From Streptococcus parasanguinis (lineage in GTDB: Bacteria; Bacillota; Bacilli; Lactobacillales; Streptococcaceae), in contig NZ_JALDUR010000001.1 of NCBI RefSeq assembly GCF_023109675.1, positions 225,097 through 289,096 of the forward strand: 64,000 nucleotides of DNA, read 5' to 3'. Below the pieces are notes generated by a model. It was not told where the DNA came from. It was given only the letters and a program-made list of their open reading frames with translations, and searched no databases. Shown one piece after another: positions 6,471 to 16,257 of this stretch (position 1 is its first letter; every line of letters starts with the position of its first letter). Made by a program: the position numbers and the translations under genes.

Positions 6471-6505
6471 AAGTGTGTCACTTTCGTCAAAAAAGTGTGT
6501 CACTT
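6471..6505. promoter_or_regulatory. Two identical palindromes in front of mobT
   Basis: AAGTGTGTCACTT occurs at 6471-6483 and 6493-6505. Each is a dyad (AAGTG/CACTT) and their centres are 22 bases apart, two helical turns. They end 25 bases before the relaxase start and could bind its N-terminal HTH, as operator or oriT recognition site. Confidence 0.55.
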
Positions 6506-6529
6506 TGTTAGAAAGAGGTGTTGCGATGA

Positions 6530-7762
6530 ATGGACAAAATTAGTCCTTTTCATATTAAGAATTTCAGAAAACAAACAGGACTTAGTCAAAAAGCATTTGC
6601 ACAAGTTGTTGATCTCCCTACAAGAACCTATCGCTCTTATGAAACAGGCGAAAGAGGACTGACGATTGATAAGTTTAGAGAACTTAAAGAAAAACTTGGT
6701 TATTACCAAGAGTGCGATAAAAACAGTCTTCGGGCTCAAATCGACTATCTACGATTGACCTTTCCTAGATTGAAGGATTTAGATGCTTTCTGTGAAAACT
6801 TTCTTCACTGCCACCTAAGTGAATTTACAGACCAAGAAACCCGTATTATGAACTATACCCACTTGTGGCAACGAGGAAACATCTGGATTTTTGATTTCTT
6901 TGATAAGTCTGTGACCAATGACTACCAAACTTGTCTTCAACTATCTGGTCAAGGATGCCGTGAGCTGGAATTGCTTCTAGAAGACAAGGGGATCACTTGG
7001 CAGATCTTTCTTCAAAACATTCTTTATTCCTATGAAGACGTTCGGGTGAAGCGACTCGATATCGCTCTAGACGAACTATATAAGGGTTATGGTCACGAGG
7101 ACGAACAAATTCAAATCCCTAAATTGATTGATAAACTCTATTCCAAAGAGATTGTTCTAGATACGATCAAGAAATGGAATATCACGGGTGGTGGATCTTT
7201 CACAGATAATGAAGACATGGAAGCGAATCACGGCTTGTCCATTTATTTTGGGAGCCGTCAAAGTCAACTCTACTTCAACTTTTATGAAAAGCGCTATGAA
7301 ATTGCTCGAATGGAAAACATCTCCTTGGACGAATCCTTGGAGATTTTTGGTATCTGGAATCGCTATGAATTGCGATTTTCAGATCAGAAAGCTCAAGGCA
7401 TTGTGGAGGAATATATCAACGGTGTAGATCTCGGAGAAATCGCACGAGGCATCATAAACAAAGAAATCCAAGTCTATGATGGAGTTACTCGCTTTGGAGC
7501 CTATAAACCTGATGAGAAATGGCAACAGCTCTTTGGAGGTGTCGAACCCTTAAAGCTCTCAACCAACCCACAGCCTTACAGTATTGAGAGAACGATTCGC
7601 TGGCTAACCTATCAAGTTGCGAACTCCCTTGCACTAGTCACTGAAGCAGACAAGATCCTCCAAACAGAATACATGAAAATGATTCAGAATAGCGGAGAGA
7701 TCACTGATCGAGGAAAAGCCATGTTACGACTTCTCAAAGCCAATAAACACTATGAACACTAG
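6530..7762 (+). CDS. mobT: MobT-like relaxase of the ICE
   Basis: 410 residues. An XRE-type helix-turn-helix (about 8-60; GLSQKAFAQVVDLPTRTYRS) precedes a Rep_trans-type catalytic domain (about 65-330), the layout of Orf20/MobT of Tn916. MobT nicks oriT and pilots the strand out through the coupling protein. The segment LYFNFYEKRYEIA matches the Y-D-K motif of the IME Rep. ATG 6530 is preceded by AGAGGTG. The oriT hairpin lies directly upstream but is split by the nested IME, which separates mobT from the coupling gene. The protein itself looks whole. Confidence 0.85.
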   Translation: MDKISPFHIKNFRKQTGLSQKAFAQVVDLPTRTYRSYETGERGLTIDKFRELKEKLGYYQECDKNSLRAQIDYLRLTFPRLKDLDAFCENFLHCHLSEFTDQETRIMNYTHLWQRGNIWIFDFFDKSVTNDYQTCLQLSGQGCRELELLLEDKGITWQIFLQNILYSYEDVRVKRLDIALDELYKGYGHEDEQIQIPKLIDKLYSKEIVLDTIKKWNITGGGSFTDNEDMEANHGLSIYFGSRQSQLYFNFYEKRYEIARMENISLDESLEIFGIWNRYELRFSDQKAQGIVEEYINGVDLGEIARGIINKEIQVYDGVTRFGAYKPDEKWQQLFGGVEPLKLSTNPQPYSIERTIRWLTYQVANSLALVTEADKILQTEYMKMIQNSGEITDRGKAMLRLLKANKHYEH

Positions 7763-7776
7763 AAAGGAAAAACTAT

Positions 7777-8010
7777 ATGGAATACAAAGTTCAAATCAAT
7801 TCACTAGAAAACTTTAAAGCTTGGTCTGGTGGACTAACCACCTTGAACACTGTCCGTGAACGTGGTGGAGTGGATACCCTAACCGTCATTTGTGAAGATA
7901 TCTTCTCTGGTGATACACCAACTGAAGGACAAATCAATGACTGGCTCTGGTTTGATTCAGATTTTATCTACCAAGCTCTAGGCTACGATGATCTGCTTGA
8001 GGCTTCTTGA
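7777..8010 (+). CDS. Conserved small ICE protein, function unknown
   Basis: 77 residues, acidic, no membrane segment or recognised domain. It follows mobT by 14 bases with AGAAAGGAAAAA as ribosome binding site, so it is part of the transfer operon. Proteins of this size at this position are common in ICESt3-like elements without known role. The short length and many Asp/Glu would fit a small regulator or anti-restriction-like mimic, but there is no direct evidence for either. Confidence 0.7.
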   Translation: MEYKVQINSLENFKAWSGGLTTLNTVRERGGVDTLTVICEDIFSGDTPTEGQINDWLWFDSDFIYQALGYDDLLEAS

Positions 8011-8011
8011 G

Positions 8012-8569
8012 ATGCTGAAGAAGATTTATCAAACAGACTTTCTGCTTCTTCCAGAACAAGAATTCTGGCATATGTACGTTCTCTTACGAAAAGGAAAGGA
8101 CTTCTACTATGAATGCGCTGGAAGATCTACCGAAAAACCACCAGATGCGAAAGGTTTCTATGACTATGAACATGCTTGTTTCACGCTAGATGGTCAAGTG
8201 TTGAGCGTAAATAAAAAAATGCGCCCCTCACTCATTACTTATATCCAAAAGACCATCAAAGACAATCAAGAAACATTTAGAAAGGAAATTGAAATGGCAA
8301 CTAAAACTATTTTTGAAAAGAAAGTATCTCAAGTCACGAATGAACTGGGAGAATTACTTAAAAAGAAAGATCACAGAGAGGCTTGGACCAAGGCTGGAGA
8401 ATTAAATAGTCTCCTTAAAAAAGAAGAAGCCAAAGACCTAAAGCCTGACCTGATCGAACAACTCCAAACTGAGCTACGAGGCTACTATTACATTAATGGC
8501 GAGATCGAAAAAGCCAATAAGCGCCTCTATGCAAAAGGTTCAAAGCTCATTGAACTTGCTAGTCTCTAA
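8012..8569 (+). CDS. ICE protein of unknown function
   Basis: About 185 residues from ATG 8012; an in-frame ATG at 7988 is possible but would overlap the previous gene more. The first half is mixed, with aromatic residues (WHMYVLLRKGKDFYYECAG). The second half (from about residue 95) is charged and helical, with KKKDHREAWTKAGELNSLLK. An internal ATG at 8294 with AGAAAGGAAATTG upstream could give a separate 91-residue product. No family is recognised. It lies between the relaxase and the pore genes and is probably co-expressed with them. Confidence 0.7.
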   Translation: MLKKIYQTDFLLLPEQEFWHMYVLLRKGKDFYYECAGRSTEKPPDAKGFYDYEHACFTLDGQVLSVNKKMRPSLITYIQKTIKDNQETFRKEIEMATKTIFEKKVSQVTNELGELLKKKDHREAWTKAGELNSLLKKEEAKDLKPDLIEQLQTELRGYYYINGEIEKANKRLYAKGSKLIELASL

Positions 8570-8580
8570 AAGGAGGATCT

Positions 8581-9576
8581 ATGGATAAAGCCAAACGCTA
8601 CTTGCTTCAAGCAAAAGAATATCTCTCACACTTTAAAAAGGTGGAGAAAAAAGGAGGCCCACCAAAACTAAAAGTCACAAATAAAAAGACCGTCAATATT
8701 GCAGTCATAGGAGGAATTGCTTTCCTCCTTTTTGTTGGTCTCTTGGGTTCTATTCGTGCTATCACACTATCAAATAAAGTAGGAGCACTACAAGCTCAAG
8801 TGGAGGCTACAAAAAAACAAAAGGCACAGCCAATGGAGGCTAGTAGAAAATATGACTACAAACTCCAGTACTACTTGAATGACTACGTCTATGCCTATTT
8901 CACTCTTCCACAAGAAGGGGATAAACAACAAGCTCAAGTGGAATACTTAAATAGCTTTTACAACTTCATTCCTGATGTGAAAGCTCAAGGTCAAGTTCGA
9001 AATCCTAGTGAGCTTCTCTACTCTCAGTTAGTGACTGTAGAAGGAAAAGTTGCGACCTATAAGATCAAATACAAGGAGACTATCCGCCGAGATAATAACA
9101 CAGAAGAAAAAGAAATCGTTACAGGTTTCAATATTCCATTTGATGAAAAAGATGGGAAATATTATATTTCTGGCCTTCCTTGGTTTTCTGCTATTGAATC
9201 TTCACAAGCTGGACACTTTAGCGAAGACGATCAGCTCCAACTAACTGCTAATGATCACTTTTCGGATACTCAGCGTAAGAAGGTTGAAAAGTTCCTCAAG
9301 GTTTTTTTCACCAACTATACTACTAACCAAGACAACCTCAATCTGATTGCTAAGGATGTGGATATTATAGCCAATACCACCTTCAAAACAATTGATTATA
9401 CCTATCTAAAAAAAGACGGTCAAAATCTAATCGCATATGTCCAAGCAACTTTTGAGGTTGGAGGGACCACTCATTCAGAAAACTTCACTTTTACTCTCTC
9501 AGAAAAAGAAAAGACCTACTATGTCACAAAACTAGAACACACCATTCCACTAAACTATGCAAATGATAAAGAATAG
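8581..9576 (+). CDS. tcpC: TcpC-like conjugal transfer protein (VirB8-type pore component)
   Basis: 331 residues: a cytoplasmic basic N-terminus, one membrane helix (about 40-62) and a large extracytoplasmic part. TcpC proteins (Orf13 of Tn916) fold as two NTF2-like domains related to VirB8 and anchor the mating channel at the membrane. The two tandem halves (about 95-205 and 210-330) fit this. AAAAGGAGGATCT precedes the start. Followed 9 bases later by the next pore gene. Confidence 0.85.
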   Translation: MDKAKRYLLQAKEYLSHFKKVEKKGGPPKLKVTNKKTVNIAVIGGIAFLLFVGLLGSIRAITLSNKVGALQAQVEATKKQKAQPMEASRKYDYKLQYYLNDYVYAYFTLPQEGDKQQAQVEYLNSFYNFIPDVKAQGQVRNPSELLYSQLVTVEGKVATYKIKYKETIRRDNNTEEKEIVTGFNIPFDEKDGKYYISGLPWFSAIESSQAGHFSEDDQLQLTANDHFSDTQRKKVEKFLKVFFTNYTTNQDNLNLIAKDVDIIANTTFKTIDYTYLKKDGQNLIAYVQATFEVGGTTHSENFTFTLSEKEKTYYVTKLEHTIPLNYANDKE

Positions 9577-9585
9577 GAGAACTCT

Positions 9586-9810
9586 ATGAATACAGACAAT
9601 CTACGAACCTTCCTCCAGGGCGACGGAATTTGGATCCTAACAGCCATTGCCGTGCTCTTAGCGATCAAAGCTTGGCGAAACAGTTCTTGGCTTCAACTCT
9701 TCTCTGTCGTTGGTTTCTATGCCGTTATTGTTTCGATTGCGAAAGGACAAGATATCCTAAAAGCAGTCGGCTGGTTCCTACGACTCTTCGGTATTGAATC
9801 AGGACTTTAA
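9586..9810 (+). CDS. Small two-helix membrane protein of the mating pore (TcpD-like)
   Basis: 74 residues with two hydrophobic segments (about 13-27 and 37-55). Position between TcpC and TcpE, and size, match TcpD-type proteins of Gram-positive transfer systems. It ends 2 bases before the next start, implying tight operon coupling. The name rests on size and position more than on sequence. Confidence 0.7.
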   Translation: MNTDNLRTFLQGDGIWILTAIAVLLAIKAWRNSSWLQLFSVVGFYAVIVSIAKGQDILKAVGWFLRLFGIESGL

Positions 9811-9812
9811 GT

Positions 9813-10223
9813 ATGAATGAAGAAAGACTTTATGATTACAGTAAGGGCCTAAATGCTCCTTATTGGATCCAAGAAATCAAGACAAAAAAGGGCACTCGAC
9901 TATGGTACTTTGCGACACCCATGCAGTTGTCCTTTTTCATTGTCTTTATCATCGTTTTTGTGGCCATGTTACTCTTTGGAGGGTTTATCTTTGTGCCACT
10001 CGCAAAAATCACTCACTCAATTTCTCTCTTGCTCTATTGGTATCTCCCTTACAAATTGGCCAAATTTTATACTGAATACGAGCCTCACGGTAAAAAGATG
10101 CACGTCTTTATCGGAGATTACCTGATTTACTTCTGGGATTTTAAGCTAAACAAAAAAGCTATCTACCACGAAGATCGAATAGAGACTGTAGAAGAAATTG
10201 TCTTTGAAAAAACAAATCTATAG
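9813..10223 (+). CDS. tcpE: TcpE-like conjugal transfer membrane protein
   Basis: 136 residues with two adjacent hydrophobic helices (about 40-62 and 64-86) and a charged C-terminal part. The start NEERLYDYSKGLNAP and the segment KTKKGTRLWYF are typical of TcpE/Orf17 proteins. These work with the VirB4-like ATPase in the transfer apparatus. The gene ends 13 bases before the VirB4 start. Confidence 0.8.
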   Translation: MNEERLYDYSKGLNAPYWIQEIKTKKGTRLWYFATPMQLSFFIVFIIVFVAMLLFGGFIFVPLAKITHSISLLLYWYLPYKLAKFYTEYEPHGKKMHVFIGDYLIYFWDFKLNKKAIYHEDRIETVEEIVFEKTNL

Positions 10224-10236
10224 AAAAGGAGGACCT

Positions 10237-12741
10237 ATGAGTATTACTTTAACTTATCCTATTAGGGAAACACATGAAAATCTAGCTCTCAAAAAAAATC
10301 AAACAGTCGTTGCGTATTACCGTATTCCAAACACTCCCATCACGATTACAGATGATGAAAAAAAAGGCAAACACAAAATCACTGTTGCTCAAATGATGAA
10401 GAAGCTCCAGAAAAACAAGTTCTTTGAAATATCTCTGATCCCTAAAGACTATCTCTTAGAAGAGAAAATGCGGGACTTTTCAGATGCTCTAGCAGATGAT
10501 AGTCGTGAACTAGGAGAAGAACTGCTCCTTTATACAGTGGATCGTCTAACAGATGAAATGGAAATCCCTTATCAGTTTGATTGGGTTGTTGGAGTGACCT
10601 TACGCAAACAAAATCATGGAGCGACCGTCAAAGACTTGGCCTATGAGAGCTTCAATGAATTCTCAGAAAAAATTGCCAAGGGTCTTGGCTATGAATATGA
10701 GTTAAGTCCTACCTGGTATGAAGACTATAAAAGTGATGAATTCACAATTTTCCAAGCTTTCTCCGTCCTTCGGGCAAAACGGTTATCCAATGAAGAACTC
10801 TTTTATTACCAGCGAATGCAATACCTCCGCTATATCCCTCACTACAAGAAGGAGGTGCTCGCCAATCGTGCTCAATTCAATATTACAGACACCTTGATTA
10901 AAGTCCTAAAAGGTGGTTTCCTTAAGTTAGAAAGTCCTTATGGATCTTCTTTTGTGACGATTCTTCCGGTTGGGAAATTCCCTGTTCAATTCAATGGCTT
11001 TCATCTTGGCGAATTTATCCAACGCTTAAACTTTCCCGTTGAGCTACGAATCAAGGCAGAATTCATTGATATCGGTAAGATAAAAGGTCGAATGGGACGA
11101 TCGAATACACGTTACAGAAACATCATGGAAGAGGCAGAAAATACAGATACTGTCCAACAAGACGAGATCATCATGGGATCCATCTCCCTAAAAGACTTAA
11201 TGAAGAAAGTCGGAAACAAGGAAGATATCATCGAATATGGAGCCTATCTGATCGTCTCCGCTTCTAGTGTGAACCAACTCCGTCAAAGACGGCAAGTGGT
11301 TTTAAACTACTTTGATGATATGGGAGTCGAAATTAGTGAAGCCTCTCAAGACGGTCCTTATCTTTTTCAAGCTCTGCTCTACGGAGAAAACCTCCAAAAG
11401 AAAACTCGCACCTGGACACATATGGTCACAGCTCGTGGCTTTTCAGAACTCATGCCCTTCACCAATACTTCTTCTGGAAACCGTATCGGTTGGTATATCG
11501 GCCGAGTAGATAACTGGACAGGTCGTTGGGACAATATAGCTAAAGCCATTGATTCCTCAAAGAACATTGTCCTTTACAATGCGACAGTAGGAAATAAAGA
11601 AGATATTGCTGGAAAGATTACCAAGAACCCACACATCATTATTACGGGGGCAACAGGTCAAGGAAAATCCTTCCTTGCTCAGATCATCTTTTTAAGTGTG
11701 GCTTTACAGAACGTCAAGACACTTTATATTGACCCTAAACGTGAACTTAGAAATCACTATCAAGAAGTGATCAACTCACCTGAATTTGCACGTCTCTATC
11801 CTGAACGCAAGAAACAGATCGAGAACTTTAACTTTGTGACATTAGATAGCTCACTGCCATCAAACCACGGAGTCTTAGATCCTATTGTCGTTCTAGATAA
11901 AGAACAGGCTGTAGAGGTCGCCAAAAACATGCTCGAGTTTCTACTACAAGCTGTGGATGATGTCACGATGGATCAAAAAACAGCTATCACAGAAGCTATT
12001 AATGCGATTGTGGAGAAACGAGTCGCTGGTGAGAAGGTCGGCTTTAAACACGTCCTAAAAGTACTTAGAGAATCAACTTCCTCTGAAATTGCTTCGGTTG
12101 GTCGTTATCTGACTTCAATTGTCACAAACTCTATCTTGGAACTAGCCTTTTCAGATGGAACCACTCAAGGGCTTAACTACGAGTCACGAGTGACTATTCT
12201 AGAGGTCAATAACCTCAAGCTACCAAAGGATGATTCCACAAAAATTTCAGATCATGAACGCAACTCTATCGCTCTCATGTTTGCGCTTGGTGCCTTCTGT
12301 ACCCACTTTGGAGAACGAAATGAAAATGAAGATACCATTGAGTTCTTTGATGAAGCATGGATTCTTATGAAATCCGCAGAAGGAAAAGCCGTTATCAAAA
12401 ATATGCGTCGGATTGGACGCTCCAAAAATAATACCTTGGCACTGATCACTCAGTCCGTACATGATGCAGAAAATGACGATGATACAACTGGATTCGGGAC
12501 TATCTTTGCTTTCTATGAAAAGTCTGAACGAGAAGATATCCTAAAACACGTCAATCTAGAAGTCACTGAAAGTAATCTCGAATGGATTGACAATATGATC
12601 TCTGGTCAATGCCTGTACTATGACGTGTATGGCAATCTCAATATGATTTCCGTACATAACATCTTTGAAGATATTGATATGCTTCTAAAACCAATGAAAG
12701 CTACGGTATCATCAAGCCTTGAAAATAAATATGCTAGTTAG
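10237..12741 (+). CDS. VirB4-like conjugation ATPase (Orf16/ConE/TcpF type)
   Basis: 834 residues. ATG 10237 is preceded by AAAAGGAGGA; the frame extends back to a TTG at 10198 without support. The N-terminal half interacts with pore partners. The C-terminal RecA-like domain has Walker A ITGATGQGKSF (about 468-478) and Walker B EFFDEAWILM (about 700). VirB4 ATPases energise assembly and operation of the mating pore at the inner face of the membrane. Full length and intact motifs suggest a working protein. Confidence 0.9.
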   Translation: MSITLTYPIRETHENLALKKNQTVVAYYRIPNTPITITDDEKKGKHKITVAQMMKKLQKNKFFEISLIPKDYLLEEKMRDFSDALADDSRELGEELLLYTVDRLTDEMEIPYQFDWVVGVTLRKQNHGATVKDLAYESFNEFSEKIAKGLGYEYELSPTWYEDYKSDEFTIFQAFSVLRAKRLSNEELFYYQRMQYLRYIPHYKKEVLANRAQFNITDTLIKVLKGGFLKLESPYGSSFVTILPVGKFPVQFNGFHLGEFIQRLNFPVELRIKAEFIDIGKIKGRMGRSNTRYRNIMEEAENTDTVQQDEIIMGSISLKDLMKKVGNKEDIIEYGAYLIVSASSVNQLRQRRQVVLNYFDDMGVEISEASQDGPYLFQALLYGENLQKKTRTWTHMVTARGFSELMPFTNTSSGNRIGWYIGRVDNWTGRWDNIAKAIDSSKNIVLYNATVGNKEDIAGKITKNPHIIITGATGQGKSFLAQIIFLSVALQNVKTLYIDPKRELRNHYQEVINSPEFARLYPERKKQIENFNFVTLDSSLPSNHGVLDPIVVLDKEQAVEVAKNMLEFLLQAVDDVTMDQKTAITEAINAIVEKRVAGEKVGFKHVLKVLRESTSSEIASVGRYLTSIVTNSILELAFSDGTTQGLNYESRVTILEVNNLKLPKDDSTKISDHERNSIALMFALGAFCTHFGERNENEDTIEFFDEAWILMKSAEGKAVIKNMRRIGRSKNNTLALITQSVHDAENDDDTTGFGTIFAFYEKSEREDILKHVNLEVTESNLEWIDNMISGQCLYYDVYGNLNMISVHNIFEDIDMLLKPMKATVSSSLENKYAS

Positions 12742-12752
12742 GAGGTGGATCC

Positions 12753-14636
12753 ATGCAAGAAGCTTTTGACAAACTAAGAGGAGTCGATATCTTCTCTCTC
12801 AAGTCCTATATGGAGCCTACTGGGTTCGCTTCTTTTAACGGGGCTTGGGTTCTGATTAATGAGCTTTTCGTCAACTTCTTCTTTTTCATTCTAAATGCAG
12901 TGGTGGGATTCTTTTCTTTGCTGATACGAATTCTTGAAAAAAATGATCTCTACTCTAGCTATAAAAACTATGTGTTTAATGGAGCAATGAGTATCTGGAA
13001 AGGATTTATCGGTTCAAATGGGAGTGGAGTTGCCAAGAACTCACTCGTTTCAATGTTGCTTCTGATTTTAGCTTTCTACCTTTTTTATCAATATTTCTTT
13101 TCGAAAGGATCCTTTTCAAGAACACTCCTTCATGTTTTTCTAGTTCTCATCCTTGGCTTTGGTTACTTTGGAACAGTTGCAGGGACCTCTGGTGGTCTTT
13201 ATCTGCTTGATACCATCAATAATGTCTCTAAAGAAGTCACTAAAAATATCACTCATATTAAAGTAGAATATGGAAAAAATAAGACGATCAAAATCGGTGA
13301 TTCTATGGCAGATAGCTATATAGCAGAAACATCTTATAAAGCCTATGTCTTTGTCAATACTGGACAAGAAAATGGGAAATATAAGAATAGCCAAGACGGA
13401 AAACAAGAAACTTTTGACGATAGTAAGGTACTAGGAACAAGCGATAAAAATGGAAACTTTACAGCGGTTAAATCCAAAGATCGTTCTAAATATCTAGATG
13501 AACTAGGCAATGGAGCTAATGACGATGGCGAAAAGAACCGTTGGGTTTCGGCAATGCCTGATTTCATCTTTACTCGTATGTTTTATGTCATATTTAAAAT
13601 TTTTGACGCTTTTGTATTAGCGATACCTGTTATCTTGATTCAAATGTTAAATGTCATTGCTCAGACACTTGTCTTGATGATGATCCTGCTCTTTCCAATT
13701 GTGCTATTAATGTCCTTTGTACCAAGAATGCAAGATTTGATCTTTGGAGTTCTAAAAGTCATGTTTGGTGGGTTACTTTTCCCAGCTATCACAAGTCTAT
13801 TAACACTATTAGTTTTCTACATTGAGAAAATGATCGAAAACATTATCATTACAGGCTTTGATGGTATTCTTAAAACACTCCCATCCTTGATCATCTTTGG
13901 CCTTGTCTTTAAACTACTCATTTCAGTTGTCTCAAAAGGACTCGTATATTTCTTTCTATGGAAATACAAAGCTGAATTGCTCCAATTCATTCTTGGATCC
14001 AAAGCTCGAATGGTGGCAAGTGATATTGGAAATAAAGTTGAAAGTGGGATCACAAGAACCCGAGAAGTGGCTTCACAAGTACCATCACGAAGTCTTTCAT
14101 CTGCTCAACACCTTGGAAATTTTGCTTTAGCAGGTGCTGGTTTCGGAGCTGGAATGCTCATGAATGCCAAGAGTCACTTCCAAAATGTTGGTTCTTTCTT
14201 TACCAATAAGGAATCAGAGCACCAACCTGATGAAGTGCTCCCAACAGAAACGCTTGAGACTCCAGAAAGTCCGGATGCTCCAGAATCAAGCATTCCAAAA
14301 ACAAAGGCAACACTAGAAGGGGTTAAACCAGTTGAAGAAAAAACACCAACTCCTTCAATGGAATCCCCAATCACATCGGAGCCAACACCAAGTTCAAACG
14401 AGGAATTCCAAACTCTTAAAGAAGAATGGATTTCTCCATTTAAACAACTCCGCATTAATAGTATTGAGCGCAAATTAGAGGGATATAAAGACCCTCAAGC
14501 TATGTACAAAGCCCAAGGATCGAATGCCTTCACTCGTGCTTATAGAAAGACTATGACACGAGATGATAAATTGAGAGCCAATATTGAACGAAGAGACCGA
14601 TTAACAGAACGCTTAAAACAACTTAGAGGAGAATGA
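12753..14636 (+). CDS. VirB6-like polytopic conjugation protein (CD3337/EF1877 family)
   Basis: 627 residues. Hydrophobic helices lie at about 30-65, 85-105, 120-145, 265-325, 330-365 and 370-400, with an extracytoplasmic loop (about 150-260). The C-terminal 200 residues are cytoplasmic, rich in Pro, Glu, Ser and Thr (about 470-570) and then basic. This is the Orf15 protein of Tn916-like elements, thought to form the membrane channel. GGAGGTGGATCC precedes the start; it overlaps nothing and leads into a short gene after one base. Confidence 0.85.
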   Translation: MQEAFDKLRGVDIFSLKSYMEPTGFASFNGAWVLINELFVNFFFFILNAVVGFFSLLIRILEKNDLYSSYKNYVFNGAMSIWKGFIGSNGSGVAKNSLVSMLLLILAFYLFYQYFFSKGSFSRTLLHVFLVLILGFGYFGTVAGTSGGLYLLDTINNVSKEVTKNITHIKVEYGKNKTIKIGDSMADSYIAETSYKAYVFVNTGQENGKYKNSQDGKQETFDDSKVLGTSDKNGNFTAVKSKDRSKYLDELGNGANDDGEKNRWVSAMPDFIFTRMFYVIFKIFDAFVLAIPVILIQMLNVIAQTLVLMMILLFPIVLLMSFVPRMQDLIFGVLKVMFGGLLFPAITSLLTLLVFYIEKMIENIIITGFDGILKTLPSLIIFGLVFKLLISVVSKGLVYFFLWKYKAELLQFILGSKARMVASDIGNKVESGITRTREVASQVPSRSLSSAQHLGNFALAGAGFGAGMLMNAKSHFQNVGSFFTNKESEHQPDEVLPTETLETPESPDAPESSIPKTKATLEGVKPVEEKTPTPSMESPITSEPTPSSNEEFQTLKEEWISPFKQLRINSIERKLEGYKDPQAMYKAQGSNAFTRAYRKTMTRDDKLRANIERRDRLTERLKQLRGE

Positions 14637-14637
14637 T

Positions 14638-14862
14638 ATGAATACCAAGATACGCTCAAGAACTGCTTTTCCAAGAGTTCTTGAAGAAACTCTATATCAA
14701 GCCTACCAAGAAGGAAAACGCTCAGTCGATTTCCTTCTTTTATTTCCAGTCACAGAACAAGAGCGAGACCAAATCATCCTACAGGTTAAGTCCTATTCAG
14801 TCGTTTTAGATGCAAAATGGCGTTTTGGGACTGTTTTGTTCACTGCTTATATAAGACATTAA
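14638..14862 (+). CDS. Small ICE protein, function unknown
   Basis: 74 residues, no membrane segment. It begins one base after the preceding stop (TGATATG), so it is translationally coupled to the VirB6-like gene. It contains LYQAYQEGKRSVDFLLLFP and a basic end. No family recognised. Confidence 0.65.
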   Translation: MNTKIRSRTAFPRVLEETLYQAYQEGKRSVDFLLLFPVTEQERDQIILQVKSYSVVLDAKWRFGTVLFTAYIRH

Positions 14863-14878
14863 CTAGAAAGGAGATTCG

Positions 14879-15991
14879 ATGAAAAAACTAAAATGGTTTC
14901 TATTAGCTGGTCTCATTCCTCTTTTTCTACCGGTCCTCATTATCATTATCCTTATGGGGGCTGTCGGAGGTGGTGGAACGAATGGCTCGCCCCAATCTCA
15001 AAATGGAGTGACTTATGCGGATCACTGGTCAGATGGAGACCCTTATACTCATAACCTGCTTGTTCATCGCTTCGGTATCACAGCAGAGCAATTAGACAGC
15101 TTTTTAGATACGTTAGGAATCTCCTATGATAAGAACCGAATTAATGGGAAAAAGCTTCTCGAATGGGAAGCTAAATCTAATCTTGATGTCCGTGGAATTG
15201 TTGCGATCGCACTGAATGAAAGTTCCCTTGGAACTGCTGGAGTAGCCACTAATCCTGGAGCCAATATGTTTGGTTTTGGGGCCTATGACTCCAATCCAGA
15301 ATATGCCAATAACTTTAATGATGAGATTGCTGTTGTCGGACTAACCCAACAAACTATCATTGGGAATAAAAATCAAACCTTCAAAATTCAAGATGACAAG
15401 GCTAAAAAGTTTGCGAATGGAACACTCAATCCAGCAACTGATGGTGGAGTCTATTTTACAGATACTACAGGATCGGGAAAAAGACGTGCAGAAACCATGC
15501 AAAAACTGGATGCCTTCATTGATGAACATGGAGGAACACCAAAAGCTCCTGAACAAACTACAGGAAAAACTAGAGATGGTGGTGGAATCACTTCAAATGA
15601 TATACCTGTAGGCTATAGTTTGACAACAGCTATTGACACCACAGGATATATCACTAGTACCTATCCTTGGGGACAATGTACCTGGTATGTCTTCAACCGT
15701 GGAAAACAAGTCGGAGTCAACTTTGATCCATTTATGGGAAATGGCGGACAATGGATGAATAAGCCAGGATTCACAACAACCCATACACCAACAGAACACT
15801 CTGCACTATCATTTAGCCCTGGACAGGCTGGAGCTGATCCAATATACGGACACATTTCATTTGTGGAGCAAGTCAAATCAGACGGCTCAATTCTCGTCTC
15901 AGAATGTAATGTGAAAGGATTAGGGATCATTAGTTACCGTACTTTTGACGCAGAAACTGCCAAACAATTTACCTATGTTATTGGACATTAG
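14879..15991 (+). CDS. Two-domain peptidoglycan hydrolase of the ICE (lysozyme/glucosaminidase-like plus CHAP)
   Basis: 370 residues. A basic start and one hydrophobic helix (about 8-31) act as uncleaved anchor or signal peptide. Domain 1 (about 65-215) resembles phage glucosaminidase/lysozyme folds, with VAIALNESSLGTAG carrying the likely catalytic Glu. Domain 2 (about 255-370) is a CHAP amidase/endopeptidase with WGQCTWY (Cys), YGHISFVEQV (His) and VSECN. Such enzymes (Orf14/CwlT-type) open the cell wall for the mating channel. CwlT itself pairs lysozyme with NlpC/P60, so the CHAP domain is a variant. AGAAAGGAGATTCG is the ribosome binding site. Confidence 0.85.
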   Translation: MKKLKWFLLAGLIPLFLPVLIIIILMGAVGGGGTNGSPQSQNGVTYADHWSDGDPYTHNLLVHRFGITAEQLDSFLDTLGISYDKNRINGKKLLEWEAKSNLDVRGIVAIALNESSLGTAGVATNPGANMFGFGAYDSNPEYANNFNDEIAVVGLTQQTIIGNKNQTFKIQDDKAKKFANGTLNPATDGGVYFTDTTGSGKRRAETMQKLDAFIDEHGGTPKAPEQTTGKTRDGGGITSNDIPVGYSLTTAIDTTGYITSTYPWGQCTWYVFNRGKQVGVNFDPFMGNGGQWMNKPGFTTTHTPTEHSALSFSPGQAGADPIYGHISFVEQVKSDGSILVSECNVKGLGIISYRTFDAETAKQFTYVIGH

Positions 15992-16007
15992 AAAGGAATA
16001 GATATAG

Positions 16008-16256
16008 ATGATTCAAGTTGTAGATAAAAATGATTTAATGGAATTGATTGGATATTCTGAAACACAAGCTAGTAAATTAATACGAAAGGCTAAAAGCCAG
16101 CTTGTACAAGAAGGATTTGAATGGTATAAGAATAAACGTATTGGACGTGTACCGATTATTACAGTTGAATCCATTCTTGGTTTTCAAATACAATTAAAAA
16201 ATGATATAATTGAGGAGAACCTTCAAAGCGCTGTCATGACTGAAGGAGAAAAATAG
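16008..16256 (+). CDS. DUF3173 protein of the ICE, probable excision factor
   Basis: 82 residues, same family as the IME protein at 4966. Shared patterns are SKLIRKAK and EGFEWYKNKRIGRVPI. It ends one base before the integrase start, so the two form one recombination unit. Role as recombination directionality factor is inferred from this conserved pairing. Confidence 0.75.
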   Translation: MIQVVDKNDLMELIGYSETQASKLIRKAKSQLVQEGFEWYKNKRIGRVPIITVESILGFQIQLKNDIIEENLQSAVMTEGEK

Positions 16257-16257
16257 C

